The notes: generated by a model from the sequence alone, not told the origin. Shown: positions 54,149-63,745, counted from the stretch's first letter. The stretch is DNA of 64,000 nt from Marinomonas phaeophyticola (GCF_026966905.1 NZ_JAPUBN010000019.1:1-64000); one strand, 5' to 3'. Translations and numbers: made by a program.

Positions 54149-55714
54149 ATGACTAACTCAGATTTCATTTTAGAAATGGTAAATGTAAGTAAAACCTTTC
54201 CTGGTGTGAAAGCATTGGATCAGGTGAACTTATCTATCCGAAAAGGCAGCATACACGCGCTCATGGGAGAAAATGGCGCAGGTAAGTCTACATTAATGAA
54301 AATATTGTATGGGCTTTATACTCCAGATGAAGGTGGAGACGTTTTTTTTAATGGCCAACCTTTTACCCCCAAAGCCCCTATAGACGCCATTCGCACTGGA
54401 TTAGCAATGGTTCCTCAAGAGATCAGTCCTTCCGCTAACCTATCTGTTGCGGCTAACTTCTTTTTAGGAAGAGAAATTAAAAAAGGCATATTGATTGATC
54501 AAGCGGCCATGAATGAACAAACCAACAAGGTGTTGGAAGAGTTAGGTATCCCGATGAAGGTAGAAACATTAATGCAAGATGTTTCTGTCGCCAAAGCTCA
54601 GTTGTTAGCCATTGCTACGGCCGTTTCTTATGAGGCCAAGCTGATTATCATGGATGAACCTACAACGGCCTTGACTGAATCTGAAGTACATCAACTCTAT
54701 CGAATTGTAAAAAAAGTTCAAGAACGGGGCATAGCTATTATTTATATCTCTCACAAATTGGGAGAAGTATTTGAATTATCAGATGAAGTCTCGGTTATTC
54801 GTGATGGCCAATATATAGGAACCAAAAAAACGACGGACATTACCAAGGAAGAGTTGATCAATATGATGGTTGGTCGAGAAATGGACGAAATGTTTCAGAG
54901 GGAAGATGTTGTCATAGGTGAAACCCTGCTTGAAGTGAAGCATTTGAGTTTGCCAGGTAAATTCGAAGATATTAATTTCACGGTCAGAAAAGGTGAGATT
55001 TTTGGTATTGCTGGGTTAGTCGGTGCGGGCCGAAGTGAAGTGGTCGAAGCAATTTTTGGCTATAAAGCCGCTGAAAGTGGTGATATTTACTTACACGGAG
55101 AAAAAATTGATATTCGAAAACCTGCGGATGCTATTCAGCATCGTATTGGTTTTGTTACTGAAGACAGAAAGTTGACTGGATTAATGCTGAACATGAGTGT
55201 TACTGACAACATGATCATGCCAGAGCTTCTGCCTTATGAAAAACATCATCTTATATCCGAAGAGCTAGCCAGTGATGTGGCGAACTCAATGAAAGATCAA
55301 TTACGTATAAAAACGCCCACAGTAGACACCATTATTGGCAATTTATCCGGTGGTAACCAGCAGAAGGTTTTGATTGCACGATGGTTATTACTGGAACCAG
55401 AAATTTTGATTCTAGATGAGCCAACAAAAGGCATTGATATAGGTGCGAAAGCGGAAATTTACAAACTTATTGTAGAGCTCGCACGCTTAGGTAAAGCCAT
55501 CATTATCGTGTCCTCGGAGATGCTAGAACTGCTGTCTTTAAGTGATCGCATTATGGTTATGTCTGAAGGCCGTGAAGTCGGCATTATTGATCGTGAAGAA
55601 GCGACTCAGGAAATTATCTTGGATATGGCCGCAGGTGGCGATGTACCCTCCCATGATTCAACAATACAAGAAGAAACAACGTCTCAATGTAAGACAGAAG
55701 GAATGACATCATGA
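54149..55714 (+). CDS. Sugar (inositol) ABC transporter ATP-binding protein, two ABC domains
   Basis: 521 residues, RbsA/XylG/MglA type. The first half has Walker A GENGAGKSTLMKILYG (about 40-55) and MDEPTTALTESEVHQLYRIV; the second has a degenerate Walker A GLVGAGRSEVVEAIFG (about 290-305), normal for this class, then LSGGNQQKVLIARWLLLEPEILILDEPTKGIDIGAK. Between them, HKLGEVFELSDEVSVIRDG. It overlaps the permease start by four bases (ATGA). The spacer of 161 bases after the binding protein shows no gene. Confidence 0.93.
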   Translation: MTNSDFILEMVNVSKTFPGVKALDQVNLSIRKGSIHALMGENGAGKSTLMKILYGLYTPDEGGDVFFNGQPFTPKAPIDAIRTGLAMVPQEISPSANLSVAANFFLGREIKKGILIDQAAMNEQTNKVLEELGIPMKVETLMQDVSVAKAQLLAIATAVSYEAKLIIMDEPTTALTESEVHQLYRIVKKVQERGIAIIYISHKLGEVFELSDEVSVIRDGQYIGTKKTTDITKEELINMMVGREMDEMFQREDVVIGETLLEVKHLSLPGKFEDINFTVRKGEIFGIAGLVGAGRSEVVEAIFGYKAAESGDIYLHGEKIDIRKPADAIQHRIGFVTEDRKLTGLMLNMSVTDNMIMPELLPYEKHHLISEELASDVANSMKDQLRIKTPTVDTIIGNLSGGNQQKVLIARWLLLEPEILILDEPTKGIDIGAKAEIYKLIVELARLGKAIIIVSSEMLELLSLSDRIMVMSEGREVGIIDREEATQEIILDMAAGGDVPSHDSTIQEETTSQCKTEGMTS

Positions 55715-56685
55715 TTAAGTCTGCAAATAACTCAATGAGAAAAACCAGCTATACAGAAATTTTAAATAAGTACGGTATGTTACTTATTCTGATTCTATTG
55801 TTTTCTGCATTGTCACTTAAAATTGATGGTTTTGCTTCCTTTAGGAATATTTTTAGTATTTTAGAGCAAGTTTCCATGTTTGGAATCATTGCGATAGGAG
55901 TGACCTTTGCCATTGTAACCGGTGGTATTGATTTGTCTTCTGGCGCGGTTGTTGCTCTCGCCTCAGTTGTGGGAGCGTCGATTGTCACGGGTACCGAAGG
56001 GTATGGAATGACTATATTTGCTTTCGGTGCGGCGATGTTTGTAGGCAGTATTTGTGGCTTAATTAACGGAACCATTACTGCCTACGGGCGGATACCGCCT
56101 TTTATTGCCACTCTTGGCATGATGACAATGGCTCGAGGGGTTGCTCAGTTAGTCAGTAACGGTCGTCCTGTGGATGCGAGTTCAGATGCGTTTACCTCTA
56201 TTGGTGACAGCGCCATCTTCGGAGTGCCTAGTTTAGTTATTATCTATGTTCTTGTCGCGGTTACTTGCCATATCATGATGAGTCGCATGAGCTTTGGTCG
56301 CCATGTTTTTGCCATTGGCGGTAATGTGAATACGGCAAAAATCTGTGGTGTTAATGTCGAAATAACCCTTCTTAAAGTATACATATTAGCCGGCGCATTA
56401 GCAGGACTCGCAGGAGCAATGCTGACTTCAAGAGCGTATGCGGGTAACCCAACGTTCGGCAATATGTGGGAATTAGATGCCATCGCCGCGGCGGTTATTG
56501 GTGGGACCTCTCTAGCGGGTGGTGTGGGTTCTGTTCCCATGTGTATTGTGGGTGCTTTGATCATAGGTGTGATGAACAAAGGTCTAAATATGTTAGGTGT
56601 CGATCCATATTGGCAGCAAATTATCAAAGGAATGATCATCATTGGTGCTGTGCTGTTGGATGCTCAAAAGCGCAAGAAAGCCTAA
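55711..56685 (+). CDS. Sugar (inositol) ABC transporter permease
   Basis: 324 residues, about eight to ten membrane helices, RbsC-like. VTGGIDLSSGAVVALASVVGA (about 68-88), GRIPPFIATLGMMTMARGVAQLVSNGRPV (about 128-156), GGNVNTAKICGVNV and GNMWELDAIAAAVIGGTSLAGG (about 249-270) are conserved family segments. The ATG lies 11 bases after AGAAGGA. Partner of the ATPase and the binding protein. Confidence 0.93.
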   Translation: MIKSANNSMRKTSYTEILNKYGMLLILILLFSALSLKIDGFASFRNIFSILEQVSMFGIIAIGVTFAIVTGGIDLSSGAVVALASVVGASIVTGTEGYGMTIFAFGAAMFVGSICGLINGTITAYGRIPPFIATLGMMTMARGVAQLVSNGRPVDASSDAFTSIGDSAIFGVPSLVIIYVLVAVTCHIMMSRMSFGRHVFAIGGNVNTAKICGVNVEITLLKVYILAGALAGLAGAMLTSRAYAGNPTFGNMWELDAIAAAVIGGTSLAGGVGSVPMCIVGALIIGVMNKGLNMLGVDPYWQQIIKGMIIIGAVLLDAQKRKKA

Positions 56686-56755
56686 TGGGAATCTCATTAT
56701 TAGGTGATTAGTTTCACCGTTCCATCATTAACATTTAAATAAGAAGAGACATGTT

Positions 56756-58606
56756 ATGAATACAGTTCGCCTTACTGTAGCGGAAGCGCTGGTAAAATAT
56801 TTGGTTGCACAGAAAATTGAAATAAACGGCAATGTTGAATCTTTATTTGGTTGTTCGTTTGCCATATTTGGCCATGGTAATGTGACTTGCTTAGGGCAGC
56901 AATTAAAGAACGTTGAAGAGCAACTGCCTACATGGCGTGGACAGAATGAGCAGTCCATGGCTATGGCGGCTGTCGCTTATGCAAAAGCGAATAATCGTCA
57001 GCGGATTGGCATCGCAGCAACCTCTATTGGTCCTGGTGCGACAAATATGATCACGGCCGCTGGGATTGCCCACACGAATCGATTACCCCTTTTGATGATG
57101 TCCGGTGATGCTTATATTAGTCGCTTACCTGATCCTGTGTTGCAACAAACAGAGCACTTTCACGCACCATCCATTACGGCAAATGATGCTTTTAAAGCCG
57201 TGACTCGTTATTGGGATCGAGTAGTTCATCCTGCCCAGTTAATGCAGACCTTACCTCTCGCTATGGATACCTTATTGGACCCTGCCGATTGCGGTCCTGT
57301 CTTTTTAGGGTTACCACAAGACGTGCAAGGGATGGCGTACGATTATCCTGAACGCTTCTTTGAAGAGAAAATTCATCGCATACGTCGTCCTCAACCTGAA
57401 TCCTGTGATTTAGATTTAGCTGTGTCTATCCTAAGATCTGCAAAAAGGCCGCTTATTATCAGTGGTGGTGGTGTGCATTATTCGCATGCGACCAGTGAAC
57501 TGGCCGACTTTGTTCAAACCCATAACGTGCCTGTTATTGAGACAATTGCGGGACGAGCAACCCTATTGCAGTCAAATCCATTAAACGGTGGTCCAGTTGG
57601 CGCGACTGGTTCAGATTCGGCTAACTACCTGGCCGCTCAAGCGGATGTTGTTGTCGCGATTGGTACACGATTACAGGATTTTACAACAGGCTCTTGGTCT
57701 GTTTTTCGTGACCCAAATCTTAAAATCATCAGTATTAATGTGGGTCGAACGGATGCCATTAAGCATCTTGCCATGCCGATTATTGCGGATGCAAAAACGA
57801 CTTTATCTCAGTTAACTAAGCGACTTGGTGATTGGCGTAGTGCTCAAGAGTGGTCTGATATTGCAAGCTCTAAGGCGGCGGCATGGAAAACTCTTTGTCA
57901 ACAGCGTGCTCATGTTGAAGGTAGAGAAATGGCCTCCTACGCTCAGGTTATCGGAGCCGTAAATAGACTTGCCGAAACGGGGGATACGGTTTTGACGGCG
58001 GCTGGAGGTCTTCCTGCCGAATTGAATATGAATTGGCAAAGTAAACAAATCGGTAAATTCGACATCGAATTTGGCTTCTCCTGTATGGGCTATGAAATCG
58101 CTGGCGGCTGGGGGGCGAAGATAGCTAACCCGGATAATGATGTCATTGTTCTAGTCGGTGATGGCTCATATATGATTTTAAATTCAGATATCTATAGCTC
58201 TGTGTTGACAGGTCATAAGATGATTATTGTTGTTTGTGACAATGCTGGTTTTGCTGTGATTAATAAATTGCAAAATAACACTGGCAATGACTCTTTTAAT
58301 AACTTATTAGCTGACTGCCGACGTCCAGATGGCGAGTTAGCTCGAGTTGATTTTGCTAAGCATGCGGAAGCTCAAGGTGCTATTAGTGAAAAAGTAAGTG
58401 ATATGTCTGAGTTTGATGCGGCGTTTGCACGAGCGAAAGCGGCTGATAAAACATCCGTTATTGTGATTGATATTGATCCTACCAAGTGGTCTAGCTGTGA
58501 TTGTTGGTGGGAAGTGGGCTTACCTGAAATTGCGCGTACGAAAAAAGTAGAGCAAGCAATAGAAAACTTTAGTGAAGGGCGTACACATCAACGCCCTGGT
58601 GTATAA
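56756..58606 (+). CDS. iolD: 3D-(3,5/4)-trihydroxycyclohexane-1,2-dione hydrolase
   Basis: A thiamine-diphosphate enzyme that opens the cyclohexanedione ring to 5-deoxyglucuronate, the key step of the inositol pathway. 616 residues, near B. subtilis IolD (637). RGQNEQSMAMAAVAYAKA (about 61-78; the Glu that activates ThDP), SIGPGATNMITAAGIAH, GGGVHYSHATSEL, IGTRLQDFTTGSW, and the ThDP/Mg signature LVGDGSYMILNSDIYSSVLTGHKMIIVVCDNAGF (about 465-498; GDGS...N). Starts 70 bases after the permease with AAGAAGAG upstream. Confidence 0.96.
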   Translation: MNTVRLTVAEALVKYLVAQKIEINGNVESLFGCSFAIFGHGNVTCLGQQLKNVEEQLPTWRGQNEQSMAMAAVAYAKANNRQRIGIAATSIGPGATNMITAAGIAHTNRLPLLMMSGDAYISRLPDPVLQQTEHFHAPSITANDAFKAVTRYWDRVVHPAQLMQTLPLAMDTLLDPADCGPVFLGLPQDVQGMAYDYPERFFEEKIHRIRRPQPESCDLDLAVSILRSAKRPLIISGGGVHYSHATSELADFVQTHNVPVIETIAGRATLLQSNPLNGGPVGATGSDSANYLAAQADVVVAIGTRLQDFTTGSWSVFRDPNLKIISINVGRTDAIKHLAMPIIADAKTTLSQLTKRLGDWRSAQEWSDIASSKAAAWKTLCQQRAHVEGREMASYAQVIGAVNRLAETGDTVLTAAGGLPAELNMNWQSKQIGKFDIEFGFSCMGYEIAGGWGAKIANPDNDVIVLVGDGSYMILNSDIYSSVLTGHKMIIVVCDNAGFAVINKLQNNTGNDSFNNLLADCRRPDGELARVDFAKHAEAQGAISEKVSDMSEFDAAFARAKAADKTSVIVIDIDPTKWSSCDCWWEVGLPEIARTKKVEQAIENFSEGRTHQRPGV

Positions 58607-58618
58607 GGAATAATAATT

Positions 58619-59797
58619 ATGTTTAATGAAGAAATGCGTTCTGAAAAGCCTATACGCTGGGCAATGGTGGGTGGTGGTCGTGGTAGCCAAATTGGTTATG
58701 CACACCGTTCGAGTGCGACCCGAGATGGTCACTTTCAATTAGTCGCAGGGGCCTTTGATATTGATGCTAATCGCGGCCGTGATTTTGGCGTGAACTTAGG
58801 GTTGGATGCCAGCCGTTGTTATGCTGATTACCTTACTATGTTTGCGGAAGAGGCGAAACGTGAGGATGGTATACAAGCGGTTTCCATTGCGACGCCAAAT
58901 GGTACTCATTACGCGATTTCTAAAGCGGCGTTAGAGTCTGGCTTGCATGTTGTATGTGAGAAGCCCGTTACTTTCACTGTAGTTGAAGCCGAAGATCTTA
59001 AGCGAATAGCCAAAGCACATAATCGTATTTTTGGTGTGATGTATGGGTATACCGGCTTTCAAATGGTGCATCAAGCACGAGAGATGATTAAGCGTGGAGA
59101 CCTAGGTGAAGTGCGCGTAATTAATATGCAATTTGCCCATGGCTTTCACTCTGAAGAGGTGGAAAAAGATAATCCAGGCGCTCAATGGCGTATGAATCCT
59201 GAGGTCTCTGGACCAACTTATGTTCTTGGTGATATTGGTACTCATGCTTTCTATCTAGCGCAATTAATGACGGATTTAGACGTAGACACTTTGTGCTGTA
59301 CTCGACAAAGCTTCATAAAATCTCGGGCACCCTTGGAAGATAATGCACATGTACTTATGCAATTCACTAATGGGGCTGTGGGTACCCTATGGGCCAGTGG
59401 CGTTAATGCCGGATCTATGCATCAACAAAAGATTCGAATTGTTGGAGAAAAAGCCAGTCTTGAGTGGTGGGATGAGAGGCCGAATCAATTGAGTTATGAA
59501 GTGCAAGGTGAGCCTGCTCGTATTTTAGAACGTGGTATGGGATACCTGAATAATGATGACTCGGCGGTAAGCAGTGATCGTATTGGTGGCGGGCATGCGG
59601 AAGGTTTCTTTGAATCTTGGTCAAATCTATACAGTCGTTTTGGCATTGTTATGAAAGCGGCCGACAGAGAAGATCAAGAAACCGTGAACTCGACTTGGTA
59701 TCCAGGAATTGATGCCGGTATTGAAGGTGTCCGTTTATTAGAGCGTTGCGTGGACTCAGCGGATAATGATTCTAAATGGGTTAAGTACCATGAATAG
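58619..59797 (+). CDS. Gfo/Idh/MocA-family oxidoreductase (cyclitol dehydrogenase-like, copy 2)
   Basis: 392 residues. NAD(P)-binding MVGGGRGSQIGYAHRSSA (about 15-32), catalytic CEKPVTF (about 115-121), LGDIGTHAFYLAQLM (about 203-217). Its length, GGGxGS motif and domain order match the protein at 49639-50805, so these two form one subgroup, distinct from the IolG at 62656-63651. Possible activities: scyllo- or chiro-inositol dehydrogenase, or reduction of a keto intermediate. It sits 12 bases after iolD and its end overlaps iolC by eight bases, placing it firmly in the iol operon. Confidence 0.88.
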   Translation: MFNEEMRSEKPIRWAMVGGGRGSQIGYAHRSSATRDGHFQLVAGAFDIDANRGRDFGVNLGLDASRCYADYLTMFAEEAKREDGIQAVSIATPNGTHYAISKAALESGLHVVCEKPVTFTVVEAEDLKRIAKAHNRIFGVMYGYTGFQMVHQAREMIKRGDLGEVRVINMQFAHGFHSEEVEKDNPGAQWRMNPEVSGPTYVLGDIGTHAFYLAQLMTDLDVDTLCCTRQSFIKSRAPLEDNAHVLMQFTNGAVGTLWASGVNAGSMHQQKIRIVGEKASLEWWDERPNQLSYEVQGEPARILERGMGYLNNDDSAVSSDRIGGGHAEGFFESWSNLYSRFGIVMKAADREDQETVNSTWYPGIDAGIEGVRLLERCVDSADNDSKWVKYHE

Positions 59798-60806
59798 CTT
59801 ACATTTCCCTCAAGATCGACCTTTAGACGTGATTTGTTTAGGACGAGCTGGCGTAGATCTATATGCACGTGAAGAAAATGTGGATATGGGAAACGTTTCT
59901 GGTTTTGACAAGTATGTTGGCGGCTCGCCTGCGAATATTGCTGTGGCTCTAGCTCGATTGGGTGCCAAAGCGGGTTTAATAAGCTGTGTTTCTGATGACT
60001 CTCTCGGTCGTTTTGTTTGCTCTTATCTTGAAAAAGAAGGCGTGGACTTAAAAGGCATGAAGGTTGATATAACAGGCTCAAGAACCAGTTTAGCCATTAC
60101 TGAGATGAAAGCCACAGACTGTGAGGTTGTTATTTATCGTAATAATGCTGCCGATCTTACGTTATCGATTGATCAGATTGATAAAGACTACATCGAAGCC
60201 GCAAAAATATTATTGATATCTGGAACGGCATTATCCAGTAGCCCTTCTAGAGAGGCTGCGCTATCGGCCATCCATTATGCCAGAGCCGTAGGGACTCTAG
60301 TGGTACTCGATGTAGATTATCGGGCTTACTCTTGGCGTTCAGCAGAAGATTCTTCTTTATATTATCAATTAGCAGCGGGCTTATCTGATGTTGTTATCGG
60401 TAATCGAGAAGAGTTTGATGTAATGGAATTGGTCGGAAAAGAGCAATTAACGAATGACTCAGTAGATGCATTAGATCGAGATGATAAAACCGCTGAACGT
60501 TTTCTTAACAACTCGACACAAGTAGTGATCATTAAAGCGGGGGAGTTGGGTTCTAAGGTGTATACCCGAGATGGTCATCAGTTCCAACAAGGTATTTTTG
60601 TCGTTGATGTTCAAAAGCCATTTGGCGCGGGCGACTCTTTTGCTGGCGCTTTGATGTACTCGCTATTACAGGATTATACCTTAGAGGAAAGTGTCAAGAT
60701 GGGCTCGGCGGCGGCGGCCATAAATGTGTCGAGAAAAAGCTGTACCGAAGCAATGCCGACTCTTGTTGAGTTGGTTGATTTTCTATCTCTCCATAGCAAA
60801 GTTTAG
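59790..60806 (+). CDS. iolC: 5-dehydro-2-deoxygluconokinase
   Basis: PfkB-family kinase that phosphorylates 2-deoxy-5-keto-gluconate. 338 residues from the ATG at 59790 (the frame is open from 59766). DVICLGRAGVDLYAREE (about 13-29), the PfkB N-terminal signature YVGGSPANIAVALARLGAKAG (about 47-67) and the C-terminal signature VVDVQKPFGAGDSFAGALMYSLL, with the catalytic Asp in GAGD. The start lies within the end of the preceding dehydrogenase gene (8-base overlap), so it is translationally coupled. Confidence 0.95.
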   Translation: MNSLHFPQDRPLDVICLGRAGVDLYAREENVDMGNVSGFDKYVGGSPANIAVALARLGAKAGLISCVSDDSLGRFVCSYLEKEGVDLKGMKVDITGSRTSLAITEMKATDCEVVIYRNNAADLTLSIDQIDKDYIEAAKILLISGTALSSSPSREAALSAIHYARAVGTLVVLDVDYRAYSWRSAEDSSLYYQLAAGLSDVVIGNREEFDVMELVGKEQLTNDSVDALDRDDKTAERFLNNSTQVVIIKAGELGSKVYTRDGHQFQQGIFVVDVQKPFGAGDSFAGALMYSLLQDYTLEESVKMGSAAAAINVSRKSCTEAMPTLVELVDFLSLHSKV

Positions 60807-60891
60807 CGACTAACTAGATGGCTGACGCTGACGTTAAGTCAGTCATCTGTAACATGATTTATACTATTTTCACACTTCGAGGATGAATATT

Positions 60892-61737
60892 ATGGGTAAG
60901 CATATACCAGCTTATGATAATAAAAACGAACCAATTATTGATGTAAATGATGACACCACACCATTGATTTATTTTAACCAAGTTTTTCTTGAAAAGGATG
61001 GGACTCATGAATACCAATTAGCGGATTACGAAACGACAGTTGTTATGGCTGGCGGTACTTGCACTATTACGGTAGATGGAAAAGTATTTGACCAGGTTGG
61101 TACGAGAAAAACGGTTTGGGATGGCAACCCTGCGGCTGTATATGCTCCAGTTAATGCCGTAGTGAAAATCACCTGTGTTTCAGACAATGCAGACATCATG
61201 ATTGCAGGTGGTCGTTTTGAAGAAACATTAGCGCCATTTGAAATTAAGCCAGAAGAAAGTGATCAAGTGCAATATGGCAGTGATGATACAAAAACCCATC
61301 GTAAAATTAAGCACATTCTGGGGCAAAAAAATGCCAACCAAAGAGGACGTTTATTAGTCAGTGAACTCTTTACTGTTGGTGCTGGTGGTTGGTCGGGCTT
61401 TCCGGCTCATAAGCATGATACTGAACGCGCTCCAAATGAAACTCGATATGAAGAAGTGTATCAGTTTCGTTTTAATCCGGATCAAGGGTTTGGGGCTCAA
61501 TTTTTGTATGAGCACGAAGATGATATTGGTCCTGTGTACCATATTAAAAATCGCAGCGTTATTGCCATTGATAAAGGGTACCACCCATGTGTAGCCGCTC
61601 CAGGCTACGAGATGTATTACTTCACAGTGATTGTTGGGGAGCATTCTAAGTCCTTAATTCAATTCTTCGATCCGAATCATGAATATCAAGTTCATACCAT
61701 CCCCGGTATCAAGGACATGATTAATAAATTTAAATAA
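60892..61737 (+). CDS. iolB: 5-deoxy-glucuronate isomerase
   Basis: Cupin-fold isomerase that turns 5-deoxyglucuronate into 2-deoxy-5-keto-gluconate. 281 residues, near B. subtilis IolB (271). YQLADYETTVVMAGGTCTITVDGK, SGFPAHKHDTERAPNETRYEEVYQFRF (about 158-184; metal His/Glu) and HPCVAAPGYEMYYFTVIVGE are diagnostic. Two ATGs compete: at 60883 the ribosome-binding site GAGG touches the codon, whereas at 60892 it is nine bases away. The second is therefore preferred. Confidence 0.95.
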   Translation: MGKHIPAYDNKNEPIIDVNDDTTPLIYFNQVFLEKDGTHEYQLADYETTVVMAGGTCTITVDGKVFDQVGTRKTVWDGNPAAVYAPVNAVVKITCVSDNADIMIAGGRFEETLAPFEIKPEESDQVQYGSDDTKTHRKIKHILGQKNANQRGRLLVSELFTVGAGGWSGFPAHKHDTERAPNETRYEEVYQFRFNPDQGFGAQFLYEHEDDIGPVYHIKNRSVIAIDKGYHPCVAAPGYEMYYFTVIVGEHSKSLIQFFDPNHEYQVHTIPGIKDMINKFK

Positions 61738-61749
61738 TGAGGGATTGTG

Positions 61750-62580
61750 ATGCTAGTAACTCTGAATGAAATTTTACCGGATGCGGCTAATTCAAATTAC
61801 GCCATCCCTTGTTGTAATGTGTTTGGGTACGAAGAGGGGCGCGCTATTGTTGAAGCGGCAGAAGCACTAAAGAGTCCTATTATTCTTGCGGCTAATAAAG
61901 ACATGGTTGACTTTATGGGGGTCGAAATGCTGGCAAAAATGCTGGTGTCTTTAGCCACGTCTAGTTCAACCAAAGTCTGTGTGCATTTAGATCATACTTA
62001 TGAAGAAGACATTGTATTCAGAGCAATGCATCATGGTTTTTCTTCTGTCATGTTTGATGGTTCCCAACTTTCTCTAGAAGAGAACATTCAACGTACGAAA
62101 CAAGTGGCTCAAGTGGCTCATTCACTTGGTGTCAGTGTTGAGGGTGAGATCGGCTCGGTGGCTTATAAAGAAGGCCGTGATCATATTAAGTCAATTAACA
62201 CCTCACCTGAAGATGCCTATCGTTACGCGACAGAAAGTGGCTTGGATGCGATGGCCATTGCTATTGGTAATGTGCATCGGTTGACGACACCAGACTCGGT
62301 GATTGATTATAATTTGCTTGCATCGATAACCGATAAAGTAACCGACGTGCCATTGGTTATTCATGGTACAACCGGAATTAAAGACGAAGATATCTTAAGG
62401 TTAAAAACAACACGTGTGTCAAAATTTAATATTGGCACTTCTTTAAGAATGGCTATGGGGTCAAATTTAAGGCGGTTAATGAATGAAGAACCTGACAAGT
62501 TTGACAAGATGTACTTTATGCAAAAAGCCATGCCATTTGTGAGAGCCGAAGCGGAAAGAATTATTCAACTGCTTAGATAA
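61750..62580 (+). CDS. iolJ: Class II aldolase of the inositol pathway (IolJ-like)
   Basis: Expected to cleave 2-deoxy-5-keto-gluconate 6-phosphate to dihydroxyacetone phosphate and malonate semialdehyde. 276 residues, FBP-aldolase class II fold: YAIPCCNVFGYEEGRAIVEAAE (about 17-38), VCVHLDHTYEEDIVFRAMHHGFSSVMFDGS (zinc His; Asp), GVSVEGEIGSVAYKEG, AIAIGNVHRLTT (zinc His) and PLVIHGTTGIKDEDI. Some motif residues differ from classical FBP aldolases (HLDHT for HLDHG, IHGTTG for LHGGSG), as expected for a relative of different specificity. GAGGG lies about six bases before ATG 61750; a GTG at 61747 is also possible. Confidence 0.88.
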   Translation: MLVTLNEILPDAANSNYAIPCCNVFGYEEGRAIVEAAEALKSPIILAANKDMVDFMGVEMLAKMLVSLATSSSTKVCVHLDHTYEEDIVFRAMHHGFSSVMFDGSQLSLEENIQRTKQVAQVAHSLGVSVEGEIGSVAYKEGRDHIKSINTSPEDAYRYATESGLDAMAIAIGNVHRLTTPDSVIDYNLLASITDKVTDVPLVIHGTTGIKDEDILRLKTTRVSKFNIGTSLRMAMGSNLRRLMNEEPDKFDKMYFMQKAMPFVRAEAERIIQLLR

Positions 62581-62655
62581 TAGAAAGTGGATGATTTTTT
62601 CTCTATTGAGTCTATTTCCTTATGAATAATAAAATAATGATAAGAGGAGCTCGGT

Positions 62656-63651
62656 ATGCTTAATATCGCTTTGTTTGGTGCTGGCCGTATTGGTCAAATC
62701 CATGCGGGTAATGTCTCATTGAACCCCGATTGCCAGTTGAAATACATAGTAGACATGAATCATGAGGTCGCCGTCAATACGGCTAAAAAATACGGTGCAC
62801 AAGCGGTATCTATTGAAGAAGCGTTAGCCGACTCCGATGTACATGCCGTATTAATTTGTACTATTACGGAAACCCATGCGGACTTAATTGAGCGTTCTGC
62901 GAAAGCCGGAAAAGCCATATTTTGCGAAAAACCAGTAGATCTCTCTATTGATAGGGTGGATGCCTGTTTAGAGGTCGTAAAAACACAAAAAGTGCCTTTA
63001 ATGATGGGCTTTAATCGACGTTATGACCCAAACTTTTCTCACCTGAAAAATACGCTCGATTCTGGTGACATTGGTACGGTAGAGATGGTAACGATATCAT
63101 CCCGAGATCCAGAAGCGCCCCCAAGCCATTATATTAAAAGCTCAGGAGGGCTATTTCGGGACATGACTATCCATGATTTTGATGTAGCTCGTTGGTTGTT
63201 GAATGAAGAGCCTGTTTCTTTGTATGCGACGGCTTCGTCGATGACATCGGAGCATGTGAAAGAAGCTGGAGACGTTGATACGGCCATTATTACACTAACT
63301 TGCAAAAGTGGAAAAATGGCGGTGATTACCAACAGTCGAAGGGCGTCTTATGGTTATGATCAGCGAGTAGAAGTGCATGCTAGTGGAGGCATGTTGACCG
63401 TGAATAATATGCCAGAAAGCACTTTGTCGATGGCTACGGAGAAGGGGATTACCTCGCAAAAGCCTATGGCCTTCTTCTTAGAGCGTTATGCGGCGGCTTA
63501 CCGCCTTGAGCTGGATGCTTTTATTGCAGGATTAAGCGTTGGGGTAGAAAATTACCCAATAGGAGAAGATGGCAGAAAAGCATTAATTATGGCGGATGCC
63601 GCGGTTAAGTCTATAGCAACTGGACAGGTTCAATTATTGACGTTTGATTAG
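62656..63651 (+). CDS. iolG: Inositol 2-dehydrogenase
   Basis: Oxidises myo-inositol to 2-keto-myo-inositol (inosose) with NAD+, the first step of the pathway. 331 residues, typical IolG length. LNIALFGAGRIGQIHAGN (N-terminal NAD site), FCEKPVDLSIDRVDAC (about 93-108, catalytic Lys), FNRRYDPNF, and GGLFRDMTIHDFDVARWLL (about 164-182; catalytic Asp and His). A strong ribosome-binding site AAGAGGAG precedes the ATG. Last gene of the run, followed by a terminator. Confidence 0.95.
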   Translation: MLNIALFGAGRIGQIHAGNVSLNPDCQLKYIVDMNHEVAVNTAKKYGAQAVSIEEALADSDVHAVLICTITETHADLIERSAKAGKAIFCEKPVDLSIDRVDACLEVVKTQKVPLMMGFNRRYDPNFSHLKNTLDSGDIGTVEMVTISSRDPEAPPSHYIKSSGGLFRDMTIHDFDVARWLLNEEPVSLYATASSMTSEHVKEAGDVDTAIITLTCKSGKMAVITNSRRASYGYDQRVEVHASGGMLTVNNMPESTLSMATEKGITSQKPMAFFLERYAAAYRLELDAFIAGLSVGVENYPIGEDGRKALIMADAAVKSIATGQVQLLTFD

Positions 63652-63695
63652 TGTAAATGATTTTTAGAAAGAAATGTTGAATCAATAGATAATTT

Positions 63696-63745
63696 GCCTC
63701 TTAATTGTGCGCTTTTTTAGCGACCTATATTAAGGGGCTTTTTTT
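63696..63745 (+). terminator. Terminator of the iol operon
   Basis: GCCTCTTAAT (63696-63705) pairs with ATTAAGGGGC (63729-63738), one wobble pair, followed by seven T residues. The loop is long (about 23 bases), but the T run is strong and the site lies 45 bases after the iolG stop. Confidence 0.7.
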
